Shown piece by piece: positions 16,551 to 27,255 of a stretch of DNA of 64,000 nucleotides. The stretch is from the NCBI RefSeq assembly GCF_900101175.1, contig NZ_FNFQ01000014.1, forward strand, positions 1 through 64,000. The letters run 5' to 3'. The DNA is from Stenotrophomonas pavanii (lineage in GTDB: Bacteria; Pseudomonadota; Gammaproteobacteria; Xanthomonadales; Xanthomonadaceae). The translations under genes and the position numbers were made by a program. The notes under the pieces are model-generated. The model was not told where the DNA came from, ran no database searches, and was given only the letters and a program-made list of their open reading frames with translations. Position 1 is the first letter of the stretch, and every line of letters starts with the position of its first letter.

Positions 16551-17360
16551 TTGGCTGAAATCATCGTAGTCACCTCCGGCAAGGGCGGCGTCGGCAAGAC
16601 CACTTCCAGCGCGAGCCTGGCCTGCGGCCTGGCGCGGCGCGGCAAGAAGGTGGCCGTGATCGACTTCGACGTCGGCCTGCGCAACCTCGACCTGATCATG
16701 GGCTGCGAACGCCGCGTGGTGTACGACTTCGTCAACGTCGTGCACGGCGAAGCGACCCTCAAGCAGGCCCTGATCAAGGACAAGCGCTTCGACAACCTGT
16801 ACGTGCTGGCTGCCTCGCAGACCCGCGACAAGGACGCACTGACCCAGGAAGGCGTGGGCAAGGTGCTGAAGGACCTGGCCGCCGATGGCTTCGACTACAT
16901 CATCTGCGACTCGCCGGCCGGCATCGAGAAGGGCGCCTTCCTGGCGATGTACTTCGCCGACCGCGCGGTTGTGGTGGTGAACCCGGAAGTGTCGTCGGTG
17001 CGCGACTCCGACCGCATCATCGGCCTGCTCGATTCGAAGACCCACAAGGCCGAATCCGGCCAGGACGTGCCGGCCTTCCTGCTGCTGACCCGCTACACCC
17101 CGGTGCGCGTGGAAAGCGGCGAGATGCTGAGCATCGCCGACGTCGAGGAAGTGCTTGGCCTGAAAGCGATCGGCGTGATCCCCGAATCGGGCGACGTGCT
17201 CAACGCCTCCAACAAGGGCGAGCCGGTCATCCTGGATGTCGAATCCGCTGCCGGCCAGGCCTATGAAGACGCCGTCGCGCGCATCCTCGGCGAAGAACGC
17301 CCGATGCGCTTCACCAACGTCGAGAAGAAGGGCTTCTTCAGCAAGCTGTTCGGAGGGTAA
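16551..17360 (+). CDS. minD: Septum site-determining protein MinD (TTG start)
   Basis: MinD is a 269-residue membrane-binding ATPase that recruits MinC and oscillates with MinE. The deviant Walker A motif KGGVGKT lies at residues 11-17, with the [17 protein letters not shown] and [20 protein letters not shown] motifs following, and the C-terminal amphipathic helix ([12 protein letters not shown]) is the membrane anchor. The start is a TTG at 16551: it follows an AGGAGA site by 6 bp and gives the exact conserved N-terminus ([17 protein letters not shown]). A rare TTG start would lower MinD yield relative to its neighbours. Confidence 0.95.
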   Translation: MAEIIVVTSGKGGVGKTTSSASLACGLARRGKKVAVIDFDVGLRNLDLIMGCERRVVYDFVNVVHGEATLKQALIKDKRFDNLYVLAASQTRDKDALTQEGVGKVLKDLAADGFDYIICDSPAGIEKGAFLAMYFADRAVVVVNPEVSSVRDSDRIIGLLDSKTHKAESGQDVPAFLLLTRYTPVRVESGEMLSIADVEEVLGLKAIGVIPESGDVLNASNKGEPVILDVESAAGQAYEDAVARILGEERPMRFTNVEKKGFFSKLFGG

Positions 17361-17362
17361 GC

Positions 17363-17623
17363 ATGGGCCTGTTTGATTTCCTCAAAGCGAAGAAGACCAC
17401 CGCCGAAACCGCCAAGAACCGCCTGCAGATCATCATCGCGCAGGAACGCAGCCACCGTGGTGGCCCGGACTACCTGCCGCTGCTGCAGCGCGAGCTGCTG
17501 GAAGTGATCAAGAAGTACGTGAACATCGACGTCGATGCGGTGAAGGTCGACCTGGTGAAGGATGGCCAGCACGATGTGCTGGACATCTCCGTGGCGCTGC
17601 CGGAAGGCCCGGACAAACCCTGA
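17363..17623 (+). CDS. minE: Cell division topological specificity factor MinE
   Basis: MinE (86 residues) stimulates MinD ATPase and sets the oscillation of the Min system. The N-terminal MinD-interaction helix and membrane-targeting region ([20 protein letters not shown]) and the C-terminal beta/dimer region ([28 protein letters not shown], here [20 protein letters not shown]) are both clear. It begins 2 bp after minD, completing minC-minD-minE in the usual order. An 8-bp stem (CCCCGCCC/GGGCGGGG, 17631-17656) lies just after it. Confidence 0.95.
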   Translation: MGLFDFLKAKKTTAETAKNRLQIIIAQERSHRGGPDYLPLLQRELLEVIKKYVNIDVDAVKVDLVKDGQHDVLDISVALPEGPDKP

Positions 17624-17669
17624 TCCCCTGCCCCGCCCGTGCCTGCATGGGCGGGGCTGCCCGACCCGC

Positions 17670-18149
17670 ATGACCGATACGACAACCGCCGTGGACATCA
17701 CCTGCGTGGGCGACATCGCCTTCGCCGATGCGCAGTGCCTGCTCGCCGCGCATGGCCTGCAGCTGCACCACGTGGCCGACGGCGAGCCGATTCCCGGCAG
17801 CTACTGGGGCGAGCCCGAGGCCGGCATCATCGCCAGCAACGTGTACGTGCGCGACGACACGCCCGTGCACTCGATGCTGCACGAGGCCTGCCACCTGATC
17901 GTGCTGCCGCCGGAGCGGCGGGCGCAGGTGCATACCGACGCCACCGACTCGGTGGCCGAGGAAGACGCCACCTGCTACCTGCAGATCGTACTGGCCGGGC
18001 AGCTGCCCGGCGTCGGCAGCCAGCGGCTGATGGCCGACATGGATGCCTGGGGGTATACGTATCGGCTGGGGTCTACGAAAGCGTGGTTCGAGCAGGACGC
18101 CGAAGACGCGAAGGCGTGGCTGGTCGAACGCGGCTTGCCGGTGGCGTAA
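17670..18149 (+). CDS. Uncharacterised HEXXH-motif protein
   Basis: This 159-residue soluble protein has no family I can name. It contains a zincin-like motif, HEACH at residues 71-75, in the helix VHSMLHEACHLIVLPP, with acidic residues Glu97-Glu98 about 22 positions further on (DSVAEEDATCYLQ), the spacing expected of a gluzincin-type third ligand. It may therefore be a minimal metalloprotease or a metal-binding remnant. No signal peptide is present. It lies 46 bp after minE. The last 21 codons are repeated 139 bp downstream as a noncoding duplicate. Confidence 0.75.
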   Translation: MTDTTTAVDITCVGDIAFADAQCLLAAHGLQLHHVADGEPIPGSYWGEPEAGIIASNVYVRDDTPVHSMLHEACHLIVLPPERRAQVHTDATDSVAEEDATCYLQIVLAGQLPGVGSQRLMADMDAWGYTYRLGSTKAWFEQDAEDAKAWLVERGLPVA

Positions 18150-18287
18150 AGCCGCAGGCGCGGTTGGCCACGGGCGCGTGGCGACGCGTCGGACCTCGCG
18201 GCGCCCCTCTTTTCACTCGGCGCGGTTCGAGCAGGACGCCGAAGACGCGAAGGCGTGGCTGGTCGAACGCAGCTTGCCGGTGGCGTA
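18085..18287. repeat. 64-bp direct repeat: duplicated gene 3' end
   Basis: The last 64 bp of the HEXXH gene (18085-18148, from GGTTCGAGCAGGACGCC to GTGGCGTA) recur at 18224-18287 with a single G-to-A difference. The second copy keeps the frame and ends in TAG instead of TAA, but has no start codon of its own. The two are offset by 139 bp. A SMAG pair begins 9 bp after the second copy. Confidence 0.9.
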
Positions 18288-18295
18288 GCGCATCG

Positions 18296-18371
18296 GTAGT
18301 GCCGGCCGCTGGCCGGCAACCTCATGAACCCGTGAGGCATCACCGGGTTGCCGGCCAGCGGCCGGCACTAC
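18296..18371. repeat. Head-to-head SMAG pair
   Basis: Forward SMAG at 18296-18318 and reverse SMAG at 18349-18371 face each other across 30 bp. They fall between the duplicated 3' end and the convergent DUF819 gene, and could fold into one long hairpin that ends transcripts from both sides. Confidence 0.88.
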
Positions 18372-18375
18372 CCCA

Positions 18376-19620
18376 TCAGCCCTGCCCGGCCAGTGCGCGC
18401 AGGGTGATGCCGACGATGTAGGCCAGGTAGGTGCCGGTGGCATAGCCCATCGTACCCAGCAGCACGCCCACCGGTGCCAGCGCCGGATGGAACGCGGCCG
18501 CCACCACCGGCGCCGAGGCCGGGCCACCGATGTTCGACTGCGAACCGATGGCGAAATAGAAGAACGGCACCTTCAGCAGCTTGCCCACGCACCACAGCAG
18601 CACGATGTGCACGGCGATCCAGATCAGGCCAAGCAGGAACAGCCACGGGCGATCCAGCAGCGCCAGCAGATCCATCTGCATGCCGATGCAGGCGATCAGG
18701 AAATACAGCAGCAACGAACCCAGGCGCGATGCCCCCGCCCCTTCCAGGTTGCGTGCGCGGGTGAAACTCAGGCTCAGGCCCAGCGTGGTCGACAGCACCA
18801 CCACCCACACGAACGGCGCGTCCAGGCTGAACTGCGAGGCCCAGCTGACGTTGGCCTTGAACCAGGCCGCCAGCGGCGCACCGATCGCATGTGACAGTCC
18901 GACGCCACCGAAGGCCACGGCCACGATCAGCATCAGGTCGGTCAGGCTGGGAATGCGTTCGTGCTCGGCCTGGAAGCGCGCGATGCGCTCCTTCAGTTCG
19001 TCGATGGCCGAGGTATCGGCACCACTGCGTGCGTCGATCTTCGCCGCGCGCCCGGCCAGGAAGATCAGCGCCGCCATCCACACGTAGCCGACACCGACAT
19101 CGACCACCGCGAACTGGCCGAAGGTGGTCGCATTGACGTCGAACACTTCGCGCATCGCCAGCATGTTGGCGCCGCCACCGATCCAGCTGCCGGCCAGCGC
19201 CGCCATGCCGGCCCAGGTGTCGCCGGCCACGGTGTCGGGATGGATCGCGCGCATCACCAGGAACGCCACCACTGCGCCCAGCATGATGCTGGCCGAGGCG
19301 CCCAGGTACATCAGCACCAGCTTCGGGCCGAGCCGCAGGATGCCCTTGATGTCCACTGCCAGGGTCAGCAGGATCAGCGCCGCCGGCAACAGGATGTCGC
19401 GCGCGATCGGGTTGTAGAGCCGGGTGTTCTGGCCGTCGATCAGGCCCACAGTGTTGTAGATGCCGGGAATCAGGTAGCACAGCAGCAGTGCCGGCACGAA
19501 GGTGTAGAAGCGCTTCCACAGGCCCTGCTCGCGCGAGGCGGTCCAGAACACGGCACCGAGCGTGGCGGCGATCAAACCGAAGACGACGATGTCATTCTGG
19601 ATCAGGGCGTTCGAGGGCAT
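18376..19620 (-). CDS. DUF819 family membrane protein
   Basis: This 414-residue protein has about ten hydrophobic helices and a single charged cytoplasmic loop near residues 195-225 (RSGADTSAIDELKERIARFQAEHERIP). The signature ALAGSWIGGGANMLAMREVFDV and the later FFYFAIGSQSNIGGPASAPVVAAAF are repeated half-family motifs of DUF819 (YjcL type), an inverted-repeat transporter-like fold. The transported compound is not known. It lies next to peptidase and peptide transporter genes, so uptake or export of a peptide-related metabolite is possible but unproven. Confidence 0.87.
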   Translation of the reverse strand: MPSNALIQNDIVVFGLIAATLGAVFWTASREQGLWKRFYTFVPALLLCYLIPGIYNTVGLIDGQNTRLYNPIARDILLPAALILLTLAVDIKGILRLGPKLVLMYLGASASIMLGAVVAFLVMRAIHPDTVAGDTWAGMAALAGSWIGGGANMLAMREVFDVNATTFGQFAVVDVGVGYVWMAALIFLAGRAAKIDARSGADTSAIDELKERIARFQAEHERIPSLTDLMLIVAVAFGGVGLSHAIGAPLAAWFKANVSWASQFSLDAPFVWVVVLSTTLGLSLSFTRARNLEGAGASRLGSLLLYFLIACIGMQMDLLALLDRPWLFLLGLIWIAVHIVLLWCVGKLLKVPFFYFAIGSQSNIGGPASAPVVAAAFHPALAPVGVLLGTMGYATGTYLAYIVGITLRALAGQG

Positions 19621-19633
19621 GCAGGCGCTCTGG

Positions 19634-19709
19634 GTAGTGCCGGCCGCTGGCCGGCAATCTCGTACAGGTGGGAAGCGGCAAGCGGTTGCCGGCCAGCGGC
19701 CGGCACTAC
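19634..19709. repeat. Head-to-head SMAG pair
   Basis: Forward SMAG at 19634-19656 and reverse SMAG at 19687-19709. They lie between the DUF819 gene and the terminator of the S9 peptidase gene. Confidence 0.88.
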
Positions 19710-19721
19710 CAGAAAACAGAA

Positions 19722-19743
19722 GCGCCGCCCCGGAGGGCGGCGC
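19722..19743 (-). terminator. Hairpin behind the first S9 peptidase gene
   Basis: A 9-bp perfect GC stem (GCGCCGCCC/GGGCGGCGC) with a 4-nt loop lies 9 bp after the S9 peptidase stop codon. On the minus strand it is followed by TTCTGTTTTC, a fair T-rich tail, so it is a likely intrinsic terminator. Confidence 0.7.
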
Positions 19744-19751
19744 CGCAACCC

Positions 19752-21830
<2,079 letters not shown>

Positions 21831-21934
21831 CGGGGTCTCCGCAGGACGGCAAAAAACCGATGGTAGGCCCGTGCGGCCGGGGCTGCCAAGGCCATCGGTC
21901 ATGGCCGTGATCGAGCAGCCGCCAGAAAAGGCAA

Positions 21935-22015
21935 ACCCCGCCGAAGCGGGGTCTGCGGTAGTGCCGGCCGCTGGCCGGCATTGCGTTGGCGTTGCCGGCC
22001 AGCGGCCGGCACTAC
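21935..22015. repeat. Small hairpin followed by a head-to-head SMAG pair
   Basis: A 7-bp stem ACCCCGC/GCGGGGT (21935-21952) is followed by a forward SMAG (21958-21980) and a reverse SMAG (21993-22015) only 12 bp apart. All lie between the OPT transporter stop codon and the upstream region of the S9 peptidase gene and probably end the OPT transcript. Confidence 0.8.
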
Positions 22016-22022
22016 CCTTCCC

Positions 22023-23987
22023 TTACGCCTTGGCGTACTTGCCGGTGCGGTAGATCAGCCAGCCGACCAGGAACAGCACGGCCAGGCCGATCCACTGTGC
22101 GCCCGGCAGGTGGAACGGCACGGCCAGCACGTCGGCGCGGCTGCTGACCACGATCGGAATCGCGATGGCGATGCCCATCAGCGCTTCGCCGGTGATCAGG
22201 CCAGCGGCGAACAGCACGCCCGGCTTGTGCACGCGGTCGCGGCCTTCTTCGTCATCGGCACGCACCTTGTGGAAGCGCTCGACCAGGTGGGCGATCAGGC
22301 CGCCGAGGAAGATCGGCACCATCAGCTCCAGCGGCAGGTAGATGCCGATGGCGGCGGCCAGCACCGGCACGCGGAAGCGGGCGTTGCGCGCCTTCAGCCA
22401 GCTGTCGAAGGCGATGATGGCGGCACCGACCACGGCACCGATGCCGATGAACGTCCACGGCAGTTCACCACCGAACAGGCCCTTGGCCACCGAGGCCATC
22501 AGGTTGGCCTGCGGCGCAGCCAGCGCGTTGGGGTGCAGCTCGGACTTCACGCCGATGCCGTAGGCGGTGGCCAGCAGGTTCAGCACCGGGGCCATGATCA
22601 GCGCGCACGAGAACGCGCCGATGCCCAGCATCAACTGCTGCTTCCACGGGGTGGCGCCAACGATGTAGCCGGCCTTGAGGTCCTGCAGGTTGTCACCACC
22701 GACGGCGGCGGCACAGCACACCACCGCGCCGATCATGATCGCGGCCACCGCACCCAGCGGCGCACCGCCGGCACCGACCGGCTTGAGGCCATCGGCGCCC
22801 AGCAGCACCACCAGCACGGCCGAAGCGAACAGGATGGTGGAGATGGTGATGCCCGAAACCGGGTTGTTGGACGAGCCGATCAGGCCGGCCAGGTAGGCCG
22901 AGACCGAAACGAACAGGAAGCCGGCGACGATCATGATGAGGGTCATCGGGATCGACACGTGCCACTGGCCGACGATGGCCTGGTACAGGGCCAGCAGCGG
23001 CAGCACGAAGACCACCAGGGCGACCAGCATCCACTTCATCGGCAGGTCGCGCTCGGTGTGCGCCAGCACCGGGCCACCGCTCTTGCGGGCCGCGGCGAAG
23101 CCGCTCTTGACGCCGTTGAGCAGCGACTTGCGCAGCGAGATCAGGGTCCAGATGCCACCGATCAGCATTGCGCCGACGCCCAGGTAGCGCATCTTCGCGC
23201 CCCAGATGGCGAACGCGGCCTCGGTGGACGAGGCGGTGGCGACCGACGCGGCCAGTGCCGGATCGGTGTTCATGAAGAACGCCTGGTAGATCGGAATGGC
23301 GATGTGCCAGGTGAGGATCGAGCCGGACACCACCACGATGCCGACGTTGAGGCCGACGATGTAGCCCACGCCGAGCAGTGCCGGCGACAGGTTGGTGCCG
23401 ATGAAGGCGGTGACCTTGGAGCTGCCAACGTAGGCCGAGGTGGCCCAGGCATCGGGAATCAGGCGCATGCCGCTTTCCGCGGCCAGCTTGACGAAGGCAC
23501 CGATCACCGCCGACAGGCCGAGGATCTTCAGGCCCGGGCCCGGGTTCTCACCGGCCTTGAGCACTTCGGCTGCCGCCTTGCCTTCCGGGAACGGCAGCGG
23601 GTCTTCGACGATCATCGAACGGCGCAGCGGCACCGAGAACAGCACGCCCAGCAGGCCGCCGAGGCCGGCGATGCCCAGCACCCACCAGTACTTGAAGTCC
23701 GGCCAGTAGCCCATGATCACCAGCGCCGGGATGGTGAAGATCACACCGGCGGCGATCGACGAACCGGCCGAGGCGCCGGTCTGCACGATGTTGTTCTCGA
23801 GGATGGAGCCACCGCCCAGCAGGCGCAGCACGCCCATGGAAATCACCGCGGCGGGAATGGCGGTGGCGATGGTCAGGCCTGCGAACAGACCGAGGTAGGC
23901 GTTTGCGGCCGACAGCACCACCGCCAGCACGATGGCCAGGGCCACTGCGCGGAAGGTGAGCTGCTTGGGCGCAGCGTCGTGGTTCAT
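22023..23987 (-). CDS. OPT family oligopeptide transporter
   Basis: This 654-residue inner-membrane protein has some 14-16 hydrophobic segments. OPT family motifs appear in ANAYLGLFAGLTIATAIPAAVISMG near residue 30, SILENNIVQTGASAGSSIAAGVIFTIPALVIMG near residues 60-95, and FPEGKAAAEVLKAGE. OPT proteins are proton-coupled importers of oligopeptides or metal-chelate compounds. ATG 23987 was chosen because the frame upstream adds only six residues without support. It is divergent from the DUF1624 acyltransferase and lies next to two S9 peptidases and a POT transporter, consistent with peptide use. Confidence 0.92.
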   Translation of the reverse strand: MNHDAAPKQLTFRAVALAIVLAVVLSAANAYLGLFAGLTIATAIPAAVISMGVLRLLGGGSILENNIVQTGASAGSSIAAGVIFTIPALVIMGYWPDFKYWWVLGIAGLGGLLGVLFSVPLRRSMIVEDPLPFPEGKAAAEVLKAGENPGPGLKILGLSAVIGAFVKLAAESGMRLIPDAWATSAYVGSSKVTAFIGTNLSPALLGVGYIVGLNVGIVVVSGSILTWHIAIPIYQAFFMNTDPALAASVATASSTEAAFAIWGAKMRYLGVGAMLIGGIWTLISLRKSLLNGVKSGFAAARKSGGPVLAHTERDLPMKWMLVALVVFVLPLLALYQAIVGQWHVSIPMTLIMIVAGFLFVSVSAYLAGLIGSSNNPVSGITISTILFASAVLVVLLGADGLKPVGAGGAPLGAVAAIMIGAVVCCAAAVGGDNLQDLKAGYIVGATPWKQQLMLGIGAFSCALIMAPVLNLLATAYGIGVKSELHPNALAAPQANLMASVAKGLFGGELPWTFIGIGAVVGAAIIAFDSWLKARNARFRVPVLAAAIGIYLPLELMVPIFLGGLIAHLVERFHKVRADDEEGRDRVHKPGVLFAAGLITGEALMGIAIAIPIVVSSRADVLAVPFHLPGAQWIGLAVLFLVGWLIYRTGKYAKA

Positions 23988-24145
23988 GGAAGCCCCTGCT
24001 GGCAAAAAATCCCTGCCACGCTAGCGTTCAGGGCAGATCAAGTCCAGCGTGCCAAAGGATGGGGCGGCCGCCGCAGCGCAACGGCGCGGTGCGTGGCCCC
24101 GGAATCGGCAGACCCGGCAAAGTCCGGCTGGGATCGCCGCAATTG

Positions 24146-24158
24146 ATATGTTATATCT
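24146..24158. promoter_or_regulatory. AT-rich palindrome in the divergent promoter region
   Basis: GATATGTTATATC is a perfect inverted repeat (5-3-5) in an AT-rich island 29 bp before the acyltransferase start and 159 bp from the OPT start. Its TATGTT or TTATAT also reads as a -10 element. It is either the promoter core or an operator over it. Confidence 0.4.
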
Positions 24159-24186
24159 TAATGCTGCCCTGTCGTTGCCGCATCGC

Positions 24187-25335
24187 ATGCCCCCTTCCTC
24201 CCCTTCCCGCCTGGCCTCCATCGACCAGCTGCGCGGCACCGTCATGTTGTTGATGCTGCTCGACCATGTGCGCGAGACCTTCTTCCTGCAGCACCAGGTG
24301 AGCGACCCGATGGACGCAGCGACGGTCTCCCCTGCGCTGTTCGCCTGCCGCCTGCTGGCCCACCTGTGCGCCCCCGTGTTCGTGCTGCTGACCGGGCTGT
24401 CGGCCTGGCTGTACGGCCAGCGCCAGGCGGATCCGCGCGGGGCCACGGCCGCGTTCCTGCTCAAGCGCGGGCTGTTCCTGGTGGTGCTGGAGCTGACCCT
24501 GGTGAATTTCGCCTGGACCTTCCAGCTGCCGCCGCAAACGCTGTACCTGCAGGTGATCTGGGCCATCGGGCTGAGCATGATCGCGCTGGCCGGCCTGCTG
24601 TGGCTGCCCCGCCCCGTCCTGCTGGCGGTCGCGGTCGCGGTGGTGGCCGGGCACAACCTGCTGGATGGTGTGCGGGTGCAGGGCAACGGCCTGCTGGCGG
24701 TGGTATGGAAGGTGCTGCACCAGCGTGACTGGATCGAGGCCGGCACGCTACGCCTGCGCACGTCCTATCCGCTGCTGCCCTGGATCGGGGTGATTGCGCT
24801 GGGCTACCTGATGGGGCCGTGGTTCGGCCGCGAGCGCGCGCCGGAGCAGCGCCAGCGCTGGCTGCTGTGGGCGGGCGTCGGCGCGCTCGCCCTGTTCGTG
24901 CTGCTGCGCTTCGCCAACGACTACGGCGATGCGCCCTGGCAGTACCAGGCCACCACGCTGCGTACCTGGCTGAGCATCTTCAACGTCACCAAGTACCCGC
25001 CGTCCTTGCAGTTCCTGCTGCTGACCCTGGGGGTGGGACTGTTGCTGCTGCGGCTGTACGAATGGCCGCCGCTGGCGCGGGCACTGCAGCCGCTGGCCGA
25101 TATCGGCGCCGCGCCGATGTTCTTCTACCTGCTGCACCTGTACGTGTTGAAGGGGCTGTACCTGGCCGCGTTGGCCGCGTGGGGCCCGACCCAGGGCACG
25201 CTGTATGCGCTGGATTCGGTCAGCGGCCTGCTGCTGGTGGCCTGTGCGCTGGCCGTGGGGCTGTACCCGCCGACGCGGGCCTTCGCGCGGTTCAAAGCGC
25301 GAAGGCGCGATCTGCCATGGTTGCGATACCTGTGA
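24187..25335 (+). CDS. DUF1624 membrane acyltransferase-like protein
   Basis: This 382-residue protein has about ten membrane helices. The N-terminal SIDQLRGTVMLLMLLDHVRETF with its Arg-Gly and Asp-His motif, and FVLLTGLSAWLYG further on, match the DUF1624 / heparan-alpha-glucosaminide acetyltransferase-like family (COG3503), which moves acyl groups across the membrane. The acceptor is unknown. ATG 24187 is the start of the conserved segment; an in-frame ATG at 24148 would overlap the AT-rich promoter. The gene precedes the POT transporter by 109 bp. Confidence 0.85.
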   Translation: MPPSSPSRLASIDQLRGTVMLLMLLDHVRETFFLQHQVSDPMDAATVSPALFACRLLAHLCAPVFVLLTGLSAWLYGQRQADPRGATAAFLLKRGLFLVVLELTLVNFAWTFQLPPQTLYLQVIWAIGLSMIALAGLLWLPRPVLLAVAVAVVAGHNLLDGVRVQGNGLLAVVWKVLHQRDWIEAGTLRLRTSYPLLPWIGVIALGYLMGPWFGRERAPEQRQRWLLWAGVGALALFVLLRFANDYGDAPWQYQATTLRTWLSIFNVTKYPPSLQFLLLTLGVGLLLLRLYEWPPLARALQPLADIGAAPMFFYLLHLYVLKGLYLAALAAWGPTQGTLYALDSVSGLLLVACALAVGLYPPTRAFARFKARRRDLPWLRYL

Positions 25336-25410
25336 GCGGCGGCCGCCGGGGAAGCGCGATCCCTGCATGGCGTGGATCCACCAGCGGCTGCCCGCCCAGG
25401 CCCGGAGGCC

Positions 25411-25416
25411 TATAAT
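25411..25416 (+). promoter_or_regulatory. TATAAT -10 box for the POT transporter
   Basis: A perfect TATAAT lies 28 bp before the start codon of the peptide transporter in very GC-rich surroundings, so the mRNA leader would be only about 20 nt. This suggests the transporter has its own sigma-70 promoter. Confidence 0.6.
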
Positions 25417-25444
25417 CGCGCCCTTTCCGCTGTCCCTGCCGTCG

Positions 25445-27199
25445 ATGACCGTTGCCGCCTCCGCTTCCGACGACTTCCTGGGCCATCCCAAGGGCGTCTA
25501 CGTCTGTTTCTTCACCGAGATGTGGGAGCGCTTCTCCTTCTACGGCATGAAGGCGCTGCTGCTGCTGTACCTGACCAAGTACCACCTGTTCGGCGACAAG
25601 GCCGGCCTGGACCTGCTCGGTGCCTATGGCGGCCTGGTGTACTGCATCCCGGTGTTCGGCGGCATGCTGGCCGACCGCTGGCTGGGCATGCGCCGGGCGG
25701 TGCTGTTCGGCGGCATCCTGCTGGTACTCGGCCACCTCGGCATGGCCTTCGAAGGCCACGCCGCGTACCGGGTGAACGGCGAAGTGGTGCGCGACACCTC
25801 GGCGCTGGCGGTGACCTACCTGTCGCTGGCGCTGATCATCATGGGCGTCGGCTTCCTCAAGCCGAACATCTCCACCATCGTCGGCAAGCTGTACGCCAAG
25901 GACGACCCGCGCCGTGATTCGGGCTTCTCGCTGTTCTACGCCGGCATCAACCTGGGCGCGCTGTTCTCTTCGCTGGTGTGCGGCTTCCTCGGTGAGGCCT
26001 ACGGCTGGAAATACGGTTTCGGCGCGGCCGGTATCGGCATGCTGGCCGGCCTGGCGATGTTCCTGTGGGGCCAAAAGTACCTGCAGGGCCATGCCGAACC
26101 ACCGCAACCGGCGGCACTGAAGCAGAAGGTGCTGGGCCTGCCGCGCGAATGGCTCATCTACCTGTGCGCGGTGCTCGCTGTGCTGCCGGTGGCGTGGCTG
26201 ATGTGGGCTGCCGGCAACGGCGCGTTCGCGCTGGGCGGTGAAATCAGCCTGGCGCTGATGCTGATGGTGGTGGTGCTGGGCGGCGTGCTGGTCTGGTTCG
26301 CCTGGTTCACCGGCACGAAATGCACGCCGGTGCAGCGCCAGCAGATGATCGCGCTGATGGTGCTGATCTTCCTGGCGCTGGTGTTCTTCACGATGTACGA
26401 GCAGTCCTACGGCTCGTGGGTGACCTTCACCGACCGCCTGCTGACCAAGGACATCGTGCCCGCGCTGGTGATCACCGGCGGCACGCCGCTGCCGTGGTCG
26501 ATCCTCTCGCTGCTGCTGGCACCGCTGGGCTTCGTGGTCAGCGCGCGCCTGTCGGAACGGCGCCCGGGTTCGGCCGCACCGCGCGCGTTCTTTGCCGCCA
26601 TTGTCGTGCTGATGCTGGTGCTGCTGGTGCGCGACTGCCTGGTGATTCCGCAGACCGCCGGTTCGCTCACCTATCTCGGCGGCCTGTTCCTGGTGCTGCT
26701 GGCACCGGCCTTCGCCGCGCTGTGGACCTGGATGGACCGCCGTGGTTGGGAACCCGGCAAGCCGGTCAAGTCGGCCTGGGGCCTGGTGATTGCCGCGCTG
26801 TCGTTCGTGCCGCTGGCGCTGGCTGCTCAGCAGGTCGGCGCCACCGGCGAGATGGCCAGCGTGTGGTGGCTGGTGCTGGCCTACTTCCTGCTGGCCAGCG
26901 GCGAGATGTGCCTGTCGCCGGTCGGCCTGTCAGCAGTGACCCAGCTGGCCGTGACGCGGGTGATGAGCCTGATGATGGGCACCTGGTTCCTGGCTACCGC
27001 GTTCTCGGAAACGCTGGCGGCCCTGTTCGGCAAGCTGGCCGCGATCGAGGTGCCGGAAGGTGAATCGCTGGACATGGTGGCTGCCGCAGGCGCCTATGCG
27101 CACCTGTTCTGGCTGCTGATGTGGATCGGGCTGGGTTGCGCGCTGGCCGCCTTCCTCGCCGCGCCGCTGCTGAAGAAGATGATGCACGGGGTGAAGTAA
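25445..27199 (+). CDS. POT family proton-coupled di/tripeptide transporter
   Basis: This 584-residue protein has about 14 membrane helices of the MFS fold. The POT signature is clear: FFTEMWERFSFYGMKALLLLYL near residues 20-45 with the E-x-x-E-R-F-x-F/Y-Y-G motif, then GGMLADRWLGMRRAV and GVGFLKPNISTIVGKLY. POT proteins import di- and tripeptides with protons. ATG 25445 begins the conserved N-terminus; the frame is open upstream but overlaps the previous gene. It ends near a bidirectional terminator shared with the second S9 peptidase gene. Confidence 0.94.
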   Translation: MTVAASASDDFLGHPKGVYVCFFTEMWERFSFYGMKALLLLYLTKYHLFGDKAGLDLLGAYGGLVYCIPVFGGMLADRWLGMRRAVLFGGILLVLGHLGMAFEGHAAYRVNGEVVRDTSALAVTYLSLALIIMGVGFLKPNISTIVGKLYAKDDPRRDSGFSLFYAGINLGALFSSLVCGFLGEAYGWKYGFGAAGIGMLAGLAMFLWGQKYLQGHAEPPQPAALKQKVLGLPREWLIYLCAVLAVLPVAWLMWAAGNGAFALGGEISLALMLMVVVLGGVLVWFAWFTGTKCTPVQRQQMIALMVLIFLALVFFTMYEQSYGSWVTFTDRLLTKDIVPALVITGGTPLPWSILSLLLAPLGFVVSARLSERRPGSAAPRAFFAAIVVLMLVLLVRDCLVIPQTAGSLTYLGGLFLVLLAPAFAALWTWMDRRGWEPGKPVKSAWGLVIAALSFVPLALAAQQVGATGEMASVWWLVLAYFLLASGEMCLSPVGLSAVTQLAVTRVMSLMMGTWFLATAFSETLAALFGKLAAIEVPEGESLDMVAAAGAYAHLFWLLMWIGLGCALAAFLAAPLLKKMMHGVK

Positions 27200-27211
27200 C
27201 CCGCGCACATG

Positions 27212-27249
27212 TGGAAAACCAGGGCGGCGGAACGATCATCCGCCGCCCT
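27212..27249. terminator. Bidirectional terminator between convergent genes
   Basis: An 11-bp perfect stem (AGGGCGGCGGA at 27221-27231 and its complement at 27239-27249) with a 7-nt loop lies between the POT and S9 peptidase genes. On the minus strand GGTTTTCC follows; on the plus strand no T run is present. It therefore best terminates the peptidase transcript. Confidence 0.75.
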
Positions 27250-27255
27250 GTCAGC

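Noticed and set aside
17631..17656. Intrinsic terminator after minE
   Set aside because: The 8-bp stem has a 10-nt loop and no T tract on either strand, so I do not call it a terminator.
18224..18287. A second, separate small gene in the duplicated tail
   Set aside because: The copy has a stop but no start codon or ribosome-binding site, and matches only the last 21 codons of the upstream gene.
21981..24146. A 721-codon plus-strand frame opposite the OPT transporter
   Set aside because: His/Gln/Arg/Asp-rich composition and start within a SMAG repeat show it to be a shadow of the OPT gene.
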